This document shows, one piece after another, positions 1-5,314 of a stretch of 7,849 nt of DNA. Position 1 is the stretch's first letter. Each line of letters opens with the position of its first letter. The notes beneath the pieces were generated by a model, which did no database searches, was not told the DNA's origin, and saw only the letters and a program-made list of their open reading frames with translations. The DNA is from Bacillota bacterium. Lineage in GTDB: Bacteria > Bacillota_E > Sulfobacillia > Sulfobacillales > Sulfobacillaceae. The DNA is taken from positions 1 through 7,849 of the forward strand of contig JAKADW010000086.1 of NCBI GenBank assembly GCA_021820165.1, written 5' to 3'. Both the position numbers and the translations under genes were made by a program.

Positions 1-105
1 GCGTTCTTGGAACAGCTGGACGACGAGGGTTGGTATCAGACCATGGTCCGCCACCTGCAAGCCGAATGGGATAATCCTCAGGACGACGCCTATAACAATC
101 TATAG
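1..105 (+). CDS. C-terminal tail of a MazE-type antitoxin (5' end outside window)
   Basis: Frame 1 is open from the left edge to TAG at 103-105 and gives 34 residues ending in EWDNPQDDAYNNL. Acidic tails of the type W-D-N-x-x-D-D-x-Y-x-x-L are common at the end of antitoxins paired with MazF/PemK or related toxins, where the tail docks on and blocks the toxin. The reading is supported by what follows: a MazF-like frame begins inside this gene's last codons (about 92), the usual overlapped antitoxin-toxin layout. The DNA-binding N-terminal domain lies outside the window, so the antitoxin class (AbrB/MazE-like or other) cannot be decided. Nothing here shows whether the gene is intact upstream. 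Confidence 0.6.
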   Translation, partial: AFLEQLDDEGWYQTMVRHLQAEWDNPQDDAYNNL

Positions 106-160
106 AGCTGGCGATGTAGTTCCCTTACCATTTCCCTATGTGGATCAAAGCGGCCCGGGG
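92..160 (+). pseudogene. Truncated MazF/PemK-type toxin remnant
   Basis: In the frame starting at 92 the translation reads ITIYRAGDVVPLPFPYVDQS, close to the N-terminus of MazF/PemK endoribonuclease toxins (pattern M-x-x-Y-x-R-G-D-V-V-L-V-P-F-P-F-T-D). Similarity stops near 160: the expected K-R-R-P-A-L-V strand does not follow, although the frame stays open to a TGA at 377-379. The codon at the expected start is ATA, not ATG, about 8 bases after an AGGA (80-83), so a single substitution may have removed the start. The frame overlaps the 3' end of the antitoxin-like gene, as in mazEF operons. A MazF toxin is normally about 110 residues, so only the first quarter is left. Family assignment is by pattern, without a search. 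Confidence 0.55.
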
Positions 161-372
161 TATGAGGCTATTCCCACATCCTCGCATCACCTCCCCTCGC
201 CCCCCTTTGGCGTTCAAGTATCCGTTTTGACACTCCAGGAGTTTTGGGCGTCCGCAAGGACCTTTGGTGGGTCATACCAACAGGGACCCCGAAACGGACC
301 CAGATGCGCCGGGATCATTTGGGCCCGTCTCTTGACGGGTGCCATAGGGTTTCGCCTAAGCATTGTCCCCCA
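161..372. other. Non-coding gap with one short perfect hairpin
   Basis: No convincing gene lies between the point where toxin similarity ends and the recombinase stop. The only clear structure is CCCGTC (324-329), a four-base loop, and GACGGG (334-339). It has no T-run on either side, so it is not a standard intrinsic terminator. The junction near 160, where MazF similarity ends abruptly, may mark an insertion or deletion point. Confidence 0.4.
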
Positions 373-1198
373 TCAGTGATCATGCCGGTTGCCGGTAAAG
401 TACGGAAGGCGGTTCACCGCTTCCTTTTGCGTGGCGACATTGACATGCGCATAAATTTCGGTGGTCGACAAATGCGCGAGCCCGAGCGCTTCCTGAACGA
501 TGCGGATGTCCATGTCAGCTTCCAATAATGCTGGCGAAGGTGTGCCGCATTTTGTGGGGTTTAAGGTGCACCGGCAACGCTGCTTGGGCGGCATAGTGCT
601 GGCTGCCACGCTGAACCTCACGGGCCGCTAGGGGTCTAATGGGACAGGTCTGGCCCTTGGGGATGCGGCGCTGGGTCACAAAGAATGTGGCGAGCTCTGT
701 GGGAGGGCGAACCGCGCGATACGCCATCAAGGACGCATGCGTGGCCGTCGGCAGCGCCACTTGCCGGCGTTTGTCACCTTTGCCGATGATGTTCAGGTGA
801 CCGCGTCGCATGCCCTCGGTAATGTCGTGGAGGGAAAGCCCCATAACCTCCGAAATCCGCAAACCGGTCCCCAACATTAGCCAAAAGAGCGCTGCATCCC
901 GCGGGATTCGGGGTAGGGCAACGCCTCAATCCATCGCTGTTTCACCGCATAGGCGAGAAAGAGCTTCAGGCTCGCTTGCCGTCGCAAGATGGTCCGCCGA
1001 CTCTTATGTTGCTGGCATGGCGATGTCATCCCCCGTGAGGTGGTCGAGATCGGCTAAGATCTCCGGTCTGTTGCGGGTGTTAGCCCAGTAGTCCGCGGCC
1101 AACGACAAGTCTGACAGGTAGGCCGCGATGGTGTGGGCGCTCCGGTCCGCCATCTTCAGCGCCGTCGTGAATCGGTCCACCGCTTCGTCCCATGTCAT
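373..1198 (-). pseudogene. Tyrosine recombinase/integrase (XerC/D-like), three frameshifts
   Basis: A site-specific recombinase in four pieces. The gene opens with ATG at 1198 (MTWDEAVDRF), the start of the SAM-like core-binding domain, preceded by AGGAGG (1208-1213) with 9-base spacing. A frameshift near 1005-1012 leads into SRRTILRRQASLKLFLAY. A second, near 905-920 and probably with lost sequence, joins ALPYP to DAALFWLMLGTGLRISEVM, which holds the first catalytic Arg. The catalytic domain continues through KGDKRRQV and HKMRH (HxxR box). A third shift at about 524-531 leads to DMDIRIVQEALG and the Tyr nucleophile in TTEIYAHV (codon 451-453), ending at TGA 373-375. The third-box His after LG is Leu (478-480), with a His two codons later. 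About 275 codons remain against the usual 290-310. Mobile-element or Xer-type origin cannot be separated; no att site was found. Confidence 0.88.
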
Positions 1199-1207
1199 CG
1201 CAAGAAG

Positions 1208-1213
1208 CCTCCT
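1208..1213 (-). promoter_or_regulatory. Ribosome binding site of the recombinase gene
   Basis: AGGAGG on the minus strand, 9 bases before ATG at 1198. It fixes the start at MTWDEAV. The frame continues open upstream, but that upstream part belongs to the unrelated GGDEF remnant. Confidence 0.7.
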
Positions 1214-1233
1214 GTTGCAACGGGAATAAGGCC

Positions 1234-1262
1234 AGTGTAGCGGATTTCGCCGGGGCTGGAAA
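1234..1262 (-). promoter_or_regulatory. Possible weak sigma-70/A-type promoter for the recombinase
   Basis: Minus strand TTTCCA (1257-1262), a 17-base spacer and TACACT (1234-1239). Each hexamer matches the consensus at 4 of 6 positions. The site lies in the short gap between the end of the GGDEF remnant (1312) and the recombinase RBS (1213), where a promoter would be expected. Matches this weak occur by chance. Confidence 0.25.
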
Positions 1263-1311
1263 CCGATGACGATCGTTGGCCCGCCCGATATGGGTAGGTG
1301 GTGGCGAGCGT

Positions 1312-1745
1312 TCACGATAGAGTGGCATCTGCTAACGCGAGGCGGGCCTTCCCCGACGCCTTCACCTGGTATAGGGATCGATCGGCCGCACGGGCTAATT
1401 GCCACGCCGTCGGCGCCGCCCGAGAAGGAAACGTCGGGGATTCCACCCACCGGGCACATTTGGAGACGGTCTAATAAGCGTTGAGCGCTCGTCCGCCGTG
1501 GAATCCGGTAGGACCCAGCCGAACTCTTCCCGACCCAGGCGGCCTATAGCGCCGGTGTGCCGTGCTACGTCGTGCGACTAGGCCCCACCGCGTGGAGCAC
1601 CCGCATCGCCACCGCATGGCCATAGTGGTCGTTAATCGCCTTGCAATCGTCGAGGTCTAAAAAGCGAACCGCAAGCGGATCATGGCCGCGGGCCGGGGCC
1701 GCCACCTGCTCGCCGCTGCCTTTGCGCCCCATCCCGGCGACCACG
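1312..1745 (-). pseudogene. GGDEF (diguanylate cyclase) domain remnant in four reading segments
   Basis: Fragments of one GGDEF domain appear in correct order on the minus strand but in different frames. First, RKGSGEQVA and then LAVRFLDLDDCKAINDHYGH (about 1640-1740), matching the metal-binding beta strand and N-D-x-x-G-H helix. Second, GRLGREEFGWVLPD, the signature hairpin, where GGDEF reads GREEF (1521-1535). Third, DVSFSGGADGV, resembling the V-S-x-G-x-A strand. Fourth, ADRSLYQVKASGKARLAL (core at 1360-1386), matching the C-terminal A-D-x-A-L-Y-x-A-K helix and ending at TGA 1312-1314. An active enzyme would make cyclic di-GMP, but the frameshifts and the altered signature rule out a functional product. 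Any sensory N-terminal region has been lost or is unrecognisable beyond about 1750, where the GH88 gene starts on the other strand. Confidence 0.82.
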
Positions 1746-1845
1746 CAGCGGCTCTCGTTAATCTTTGCCATCGACTTTTTTGGGTAGTGGAAGGAATTTG
1801 CCGAAGATGGGGCGAATGTCCGAATTCCGATCGCGAACTGTTCGC

Positions 1846-1852
1846 AAGGAGG
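1846..1852 (+). promoter_or_regulatory. Strong ribosome binding site of the former GH88 gene
   Basis: AAGGAGG, then 7 bases, then GTG at 1860. This is the best translation start in the area and marks the original GH88 start. The frame it opens (VANLALAKWLTLGLST) ends at TGA after 16 codons and is not the frame of the conserved GH88 region. Confidence 0.65.
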
Positions 1853-1859
1853 AATTCCT

Positions 1860-2557
1860 GTGGCTAATCTTGCGTTAGCCAAATGGTTGACTTTGGGCTT
1901 GTCCACTTGACGGATGACCCAACTGCGACTTGCGGGTCTTTGGCCGCGTCGGCATGGTGGGTCAGCGAAGCGTGCAAAGACGGCCAATTGGCTCAAGTGG
2001 CCATCCGGCACGCGTTAACTACTGAACAAGTATACTTCCGGGCCGACGGGTCTACCTATCACACGGCGACGCTTGATCCCGAATCTGGGCAGGTCCTGGA
2101 TCGCGGTACATTTCAAGGGGCACGGCCAGAATCCTGCTGGTCCCGAGGACAGGCGTGGGCAATCGCTGGATTTGCTGAGGCCTACCGATATACGGGACGG
2201 TCTGGATTCTTGGAGGCCTCCCTTCGCGCTTGGCAATACTATTCGAAGCAGTCGAACGGTACTCTTCCCCTATGGGGCTTCGAGGCTCCACATGGTTCCC
2301 CTAGGGACAGCTCCGCTGCGGCCATTGCCGCCTACGGGATCCTATTGCTCGGAATGACGTGCGGGGATACCTCACTGATAAACGCAGGTCTGGCGCACCT
2401 AGCGTATTTATACGAACACTGCCTACGAGATGTTGGGTACGATGGGCTACTTGACCACGCGGCGTACTCGGTGCCGCATGGGGTAGGAATAGACGAAGCT
2501 ATAGTGTGGGGGGACTATTTCTTTATGAAGGCGTTGGACTTACTCGACCGATTGTAA
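1860..2557 (+). pseudogene. GH88 unsaturated glucuronyl hydrolase, N-terminal half deleted
   Basis: The family (unsaturated glucuronyl hydrolase, UGL) removes the unsaturated uronic acid left on oligosaccharides by polysaccharide lyases. The frame opened by ATG at 1883 encodes 224 residues with GH88 motifs in order: WWVSEACKDGQLAQVAIRHA (25-44), RADGSTYH (53-60), SCWSRGQAWAIAGFAEAY (84-101), PRDSSAAAIAAY (140-151) and VWGDYFFMKAL (208-218). This matches roughly the last 60% of a 370-380 residue enzyme. The N-terminal part with the first catalytic Asp (D88 of the Bacillus sp. GL1 enzyme) is absent. By my alignment the position of the second (D149, nine residues before the WW pair) is Thr16. 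A strong RBS and GTG (1860) lie 23 bases upstream in another frame, so the original start appears joined to the middle of the gene by an out-of-frame deletion. A shortened protein from ATG 1883 would be inactive. Confidence 0.8.
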
Positions 2558-2833
2558 GAAGGCTGGTCTCCCGTGAACGATCCTGTGGGTCGTAATTCTC
2601 GTGGATTGTCTACGCAAACGCCCCTCAAGTGCGGTAGAAAATGGTCTGCTCGCCTCGTTCGGGGACGCCAGGCCGCGTTTCGGCGAGCCAGGCGTCCGAG
2701 GGCTAGAGGAGGTTGGACCATTTGGTGGCTAAAACCAAAACCTGCGCCCCATACAAGCCGTTGTTACCACGGTTTGGAGGTAGTGGCCACAAGGACCACC
2801 TTCGGAATCTTCACCACCGTTGGCCCCAGCGGC
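2558..2833. other. Region without a recognisable gene
   Basis: A GTG at 2573 follows an AGAAGG-like sequence and opens a 138-codon plus-strand frame. Its product is Arg/Pro-rich and resembles no family I know, so it is probably a chance frame or a badly decayed next gene of a GH88 operon. On the minus strand a short segment, SDAWLAETRPGVPERGEQTI (about 2640-2705), looks protein-like but could not be assigned. The nested inverted repeat at 2639-2723 lies here. Confidence 0.35.
2639..2723. repeat. Nested inverted repeats with competing stems
   Basis: Outer arms AAATGGTC (2639-2646) and GACCATTT (2716-2723) are perfect 8-base complements. Inside them GGACGCC (2663-2669) pairs with GGCGTCC (2691-2697), and inside that GCCG (2672-2675) with CGGC (2681-2684). 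A competing stem, GCTCGCC (2648-2654) with GGCGAGC (2682-2688), excludes the middle one. No T-run follows, so an ordinary terminator is unlikely. The roughly symmetrical 85-base unit could be a structured RNA, a small non-autonomous mobile element or chance in GC-rich DNA. Confidence 0.4.
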
Positions 2834-2911
2834 CTGATCGTATTTAAACGTCAGCACGAATGGCATCGCAATCGCTCCCGTGGGGCCGATCACGGCATCC
2901 GGGTGCCCTTT
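2834..2911 (-). pseudogene. Unassigned coding scrap, possibly a Bug/TctC-type binding protein
   Basis: A minus-strand segment reads GHPDAVIGPTGAIAMPFVLT followed by FKYDQ. Another frame just downstream gives VKIPKVVLVATTSKPW. The order recalls the P-D-G-Y-T-L, P-x-L, Y-D and V-x-L-V-A-T blocks of tripartite tricarboxylate transporter binding proteins (Bug/TctC family), which often sit beside citrate-lyase-like genes such as the scrap at 2940-3019. The match is loose, needs a frameshift and covers only about 45 residues. It may be coincidence. Confidence 0.22.
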
Positions 2912-2939
2912 TTAACGGGGGTCGCCCCGGCCCGGAACC

Positions 2940-3019
2940 GCGCGCCGCCTTGTGGGCGGGCGCAATGGAATCTTCCAGATCGAGAATAATGCCGTCTGAG
3001 ACAAGTTGTAAGCCTTCTC
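2940..3019 (-). pseudogene. HpcH/HpaI aldolase (CitE-like) fragment
   Basis: On the minus strand LQLVSDGIILDLEDSIAPAH followed by KAAR (2940-3011) matches the second strand of citrate lyase beta-subunit-like enzymes, including the metal-site segment D-L-E-D and the following P-x-x-K-x-x-A-R. The preceding residues EKA lie in a neighbouring frame (3011-3019), with a TGA in the main frame just upstream, so at least one frameshift is present. The expected N-terminal R-S-x-L-F-V-P-G strand and the rest of the barrel are missing. Intact relatives cleave or form malyl-, citramalyl- or citryl-CoA-type bonds. Lying just downstream of the citramalate synthase gene is suggestive, but a functional link cannot be shown from so short a piece. 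Confidence 0.5.
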
Positions 3020-3171
3020 ACCCTGACGTTGCTCTATGGCAAATCCGCCATCGAACATGCCGTGGACCCCGCGATAGCCAAGGTACGGTTCAACCTGGGG
3101 CGGTGTTCGGCGACATCACGGGCATGGAGAAGGCGCGCGGCGATGGCGTTGGGCGTTCTTCGGATTATCCG
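3012..3171. other. Gap downstream of cimA, no recognisable gene
   Basis: The 160 bases after the cimA stop codon carry no convincing gene beyond the CitE scrap's upstream edge, and no stem with a T-run that would be a cimA terminator. The cimA frame is open for some 40 more codons after its TAG without recognisable homology. Confidence 0.35.
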
Positions 3172-4749
3172 CTACGCGTGGCTTTGTATCGCTTCTTGGT
3201 GGCGAGTGGGCACCGCTTCGCTCCACAGCAAAAAATCGATCGCATCCACCAGGGCCTGCCATGACGCGACCAAGATATTGCGCGACACGCCGACTGTCTG
3301 TATCACGCGATCATGGTACTCTGAGCGGATCCACACGCGCACGGCCGCCCCCGTCGCATCCCGCCCGTTCAGAACCCGCACCTTGTAGTCACTTAAATGC
3401 AGATCCCGGAGTTGCGGGTAGACTTGGGTCAGCGCCTTCCGCATAGCCACGTCCAATGCATGGACGGGTCCGGCGCCTTCGCCCACCTCCACGAAGCGGG
3501 TGCCGCCCACCAAAATTCGTACGGTTGCCTCACAAATGGATGTGGCGTCGTGCGTGACGGAAACATGAAACCGATCGATGCCGTAATAGGCCGGGACGTG
3601 ATGCACGGATCGCTCGACCATGAGCCGCATCGAGGCGTCGGCATCCTCGAACTGATAGCCGTCAGCCTCCAGTTGCTTGACTTGCTCCACCAGCGCGTGT
3701 ATTTGCTCGGCATTCAACAACGAGTCAAAGTGATACAGCAAATTGGAACGGCCCGAGAGCTCGGATACCAAAATTCGCCGTGTCTGTCCCACGTGAGCCG
3801 GGTCGATATGTTCATAGGCTTCCGGATGCTTGCGTACCGCCCCCGCATGCACCCCTGCTTTATGGACAAAGGCATTCTCACCCACATAGGGGGCGCCGTC
3901 ATCAGCGGCCAGATTAGCGATTTCGGAGACCGTGCGAGACAATCGGGTCAAATCCTGCAGTCGTTCGACGCGGCCCGCCTCGAAGCCCATTTTCCACACC
4001 AAGTTCGGCCAAATGGTACATAAGTTGGCGTTGCCGCAACGCTCGCCATACCCATTGATAGTGCCCTGCACCATGGTGGCCCCGGCGGCCACGGCCTCCA
4101 GGGAATTCGCCACCGCAAGCCCGGCATCATTGTGGGCATGAATGCCCAACGGCAAGCGGCTAACGGTGGTCGCCGCCTCAACGCCCTCGTGAATGTCGCG
4201 GGGCAGCGTACCACCATTAGTGTCGCACAAAACCAGCCAGGATGCTCCACCGGCCTCCGCCGCCGACAATACGGCCAAGGCGTAGTCGGGGGTAGCGCGG
4301 TATCCATCGAAATAATGCTCCGCATCAAAGATGACCGTGACCCCGTGATCCACCAAGAACCGAACCGATTCCTCCACCATATGTAGATTTTCGGTCACGT
4401 CGGTCTCGAGGATCTGCTCGACCTGAAAGACGGACGCCTTGCCAAAGAGGGTTGCGACCGGGACGTCCAATTCCAGAATGCTCCGCAAGCTGGGATCGGC
4501 CTCGACCAACGTGCCCTTGCGGCGTGTGCTGCCGAAGGCCGCCACCTGCGCCGTGTGCAACTGGCCACGCGAGCGTTCAAAAAACGCCGTATCTTTCGGG
4601 TTGGACGCCGGCCATCCGCCCTCGATGAAATCCATACCGTAATCGTCCAGCAGCTGCGCAATTTGGAGTTTGTCCTCCAACGACAAGCTGAGACCACGGC
4701 GTTGTGTCCCATCCCGCAATGTCGTGTCGTACAAATAGACGCGTGCCAT
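3172..4749 (-). CDS. cimA: (R)-citramalate synthase
   Basis: Condenses pyruvate with acetyl-CoA to (R)-citramalate, the first step of the threonine-independent route to 2-oxobutyrate and isoleucine; cytosolic. The 525-residue product has the full family layout. A HMGL-like TIM barrel carries DTTLRDGTQ (8-16, with metal ligand D13), the family block IEGGWPASNPKD (43-53), DAEHYFDGY (142-150), LCDTNGG (174-180), HAHND (204-208, metal ligands H204 and H206) and GYGERCGN (233-240, ligand N240). Then follow PYVGENAFVHKAGVHAGAV and the linker block YEHIDPAHVG. A C-terminal LeuA-type dimerisation/allosteric domain covers about 390-515; in relatives it gives isoleucine feedback control. These blocks separate CimA from 2-isopropylmalate and homocitrate synthases. 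ATG at 4749 begins the conserved MxxVxLYDTTLRDG start; AGGGGG precedes it by about 10 bases. It is intact among broken neighbours. The gene upstream is a decayed istA, so it is probably transcribed alone. Confidence 0.93.
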   Translation of the reverse strand: MARVYLYDTTLRDGTQRRGLSLSLEDKLQIAQLLDDYGMDFIEGGWPASNPKDTAFFERSRGQLHTAQVAAFGSTRRKGTLVEADPSLRSILELDVPVATLFGKASVFQVEQILETDVTENLHMVEESVRFLVDHGVTVIFDAEHYFDGYRATPDYALAVLSAAEAGGASWLVLCDTNGGTLPRDIHEGVEAATTVSRLPLGIHAHNDAGLAVANSLEAVAAGATMVQGTINGYGERCGNANLCTIWPNLVWKMGFEAGRVERLQDLTRLSRTVSEIANLAADDGAPYVGENAFVHKAGVHAGAVRKHPEAYEHIDPAHVGQTRRILVSELSGRSNLLYHFDSLLNAEQIHALVEQVKQLEADGYQFEDADASMRLMVERSVHHVPAYYGIDRFHVSVTHDATSICEATVRILVGGTRFVEVGEGAGPVHALDVAMRKALTQVYPQLRDLHLSDYKVRVLNGRDATGAAVRVWIRSEYHDRVIQTVGVSRNILVASWQALVDAIDFLLWSEAVPTRHQEAIQSHA

Positions 4750-4793
4750 CCCCTTGCAACCCCCTGTCGCGTTAATGAAATAAAGTTTCGAAT

Positions 4794-4827
4794 ACTATAC
4801 CATAATGGTTCCGGGACGGCGTGCGAA
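4794..4827 (-). promoter_or_regulatory. Candidate cimA promoter overlapping a small palindrome
   Basis: On the minus strand TTCGCA (4822-4827), a 17-base spacer and TATGGT (4799-4804) form a weak promoter. An overlapping TATAGT (4794-4799) is a better -10 (5 of 6) but lacks a -35 at the right distance. The palindrome ACCATAATGGT (4799-4809, 5-base arms around one base) lies on the -10 region, where a repressor could act. Transcription from here would leave a leader of about 40 bases, too short for a T-box. Confidence 0.35.
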
Positions 4828-4837
4828 ATATGATGCC

Positions 4838-5103
4838 GGGACAAGCGCGGAGAGCATAGGGCGCGGGCTGCGGTTGTAAGGTCACGCGTTTGACCCACCG
4901 TTTCCCAGAGGAGACGTCGGCGCTTCTGGAAGGGCCGAGCACTGAGTTGCTAGGTCAATGTGGCCACCCGCGTTCGCGCCTCACCAAGACTATGTAGACG
5001 GGTATGGCGCAGGGCCATGAGGATCCACCGCTCGACGATGAGCACGCGCCCTTCCGCTTTGAGTTTGTCCCTCCTTGCGGACACGGGCAGGCACAATATC
5101 GTT
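4838..5103 (-). pseudogene. istA: IS21-family transposase (IstA) C-terminal remnant, frameshifted
   Basis: Three consecutive minus-strand frames match the C-terminal half of IS21-type IstA in the right order. NDIVPARVRK (from 5103) matches the V-x-P-A-R-x-R-x-P strand. RDKLKAEGRVLIVERWILMA followed by LRHTRLHSLGEA (frame 4950-5084) matches the block D-K-A-K-V-E-x-x-V-x-x-V-E-R-W-I-L-A-x-L-R. SARPFQKRRRLLWETVGQ (frame below 4949) matches L-N-x-R-P-F-x-K with the S-R-R-x-L-F-E helix. The integrase core with the first two catalytic Asp residues is gone, and no istB partner follows; cimA begins instead. An IS21 element once stood here and was largely lost by deletion. No terminal repeats or target duplication were recognised. 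Bases 5104-5314, further upstream, carry no identifiable gene. Confidence 0.8.
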
Positions 5104-5189
5104 GAGATTGGCCGAACGATTTCACGCCGCGGCGGCGGCCGAGAATGCCCCGGGCAATCTCATGCTGGACGCCGAGGCCGCCCGTAAGG

Positions 5190-5203
5190 CCGGAAATTTC
5201 CGG
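5190..5203. repeat. Perfect 14-bp palindrome
   Basis: CCGGAAATTTCCGG reads identically on both strands and is flanked by mismatching bases, so the palindrome is exactly 14 bases long. It lies in the gap between the enolase remnant and the istA remnant. It could be a dimeric regulator site or chance; no promoter is evident beside it. Confidence 0.45.
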
Positions 5204-5299
5204 TGTGCGTGGTCAGTTCGACAGAAATATGCACTTTGTACTCAATCGTTTCCCGCAAGCTTTGGGATGGGTAACGCATCCTCTCGCAATACGCTAACA

Positions 5300-5312
5300 T
5301 AACGAAACGTTA
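5300..5312. repeat. Short inverted repeat just past the enolase end
   Basis: TAACG, AAA, CGTTA: five-base arms directly after the restored enolase stop (5315-5317). There is no T-run, so a role as terminator is doubtful. Confidence 0.25.
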
Positions 5313-5314
5313 GA

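Noticed and set aside
140..260. Possible IS21-type terminal sequences on the minus strand (TGTCAAAACGGATACTTG and TTTGATCCACATAG)
   Set aside because: TTTGATCCACATAG is explained by the MazF codons for YVDQS, and the other sequence has no second copy near the istA remnant. No inverted partner or target duplication was found.
324..339. Hairpin CCCGTC/GACGGG as a terminator of the recombinase gene
   Set aside because: It lies 30 to 50 bases past the recombinase stop, but no T-run follows on the minus strand.
2573..2989. 138-codon plus-strand frame starting GTG after GH88
   Set aside because: Arg/Pro-rich product without family resemblance; it overlaps the CitE-like scrap on the opposite strand, whose frame is supported by motifs.
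3397..4023. Long plus-strand frame opposite cimA (208 codons)
   Set aside because: Antisense shadow of the strongly conserved cimA coding sequence; no own motifs or RBS.
4750..4800. T-box or riboswitch upstream of cimA
   Set aside because: The leader from the candidate promoter is about 40 bases, too short, and no T-box sequence or terminator stem is present.
5160..5279. Minus-strand segment LRETIEYKVHISVELTTH as an IS30-type transposase start
   Set aside because: Only a few residues resemble IS30 N-termini and nothing matching follows.
5075..5302. Ala-rich plus-strand frame (AERFHAAAAAENAPGN)
   Set aside because: Overlaps the istA remnant on the other strand, shows no RBS, and its composition fits a GC-rich chance frame.
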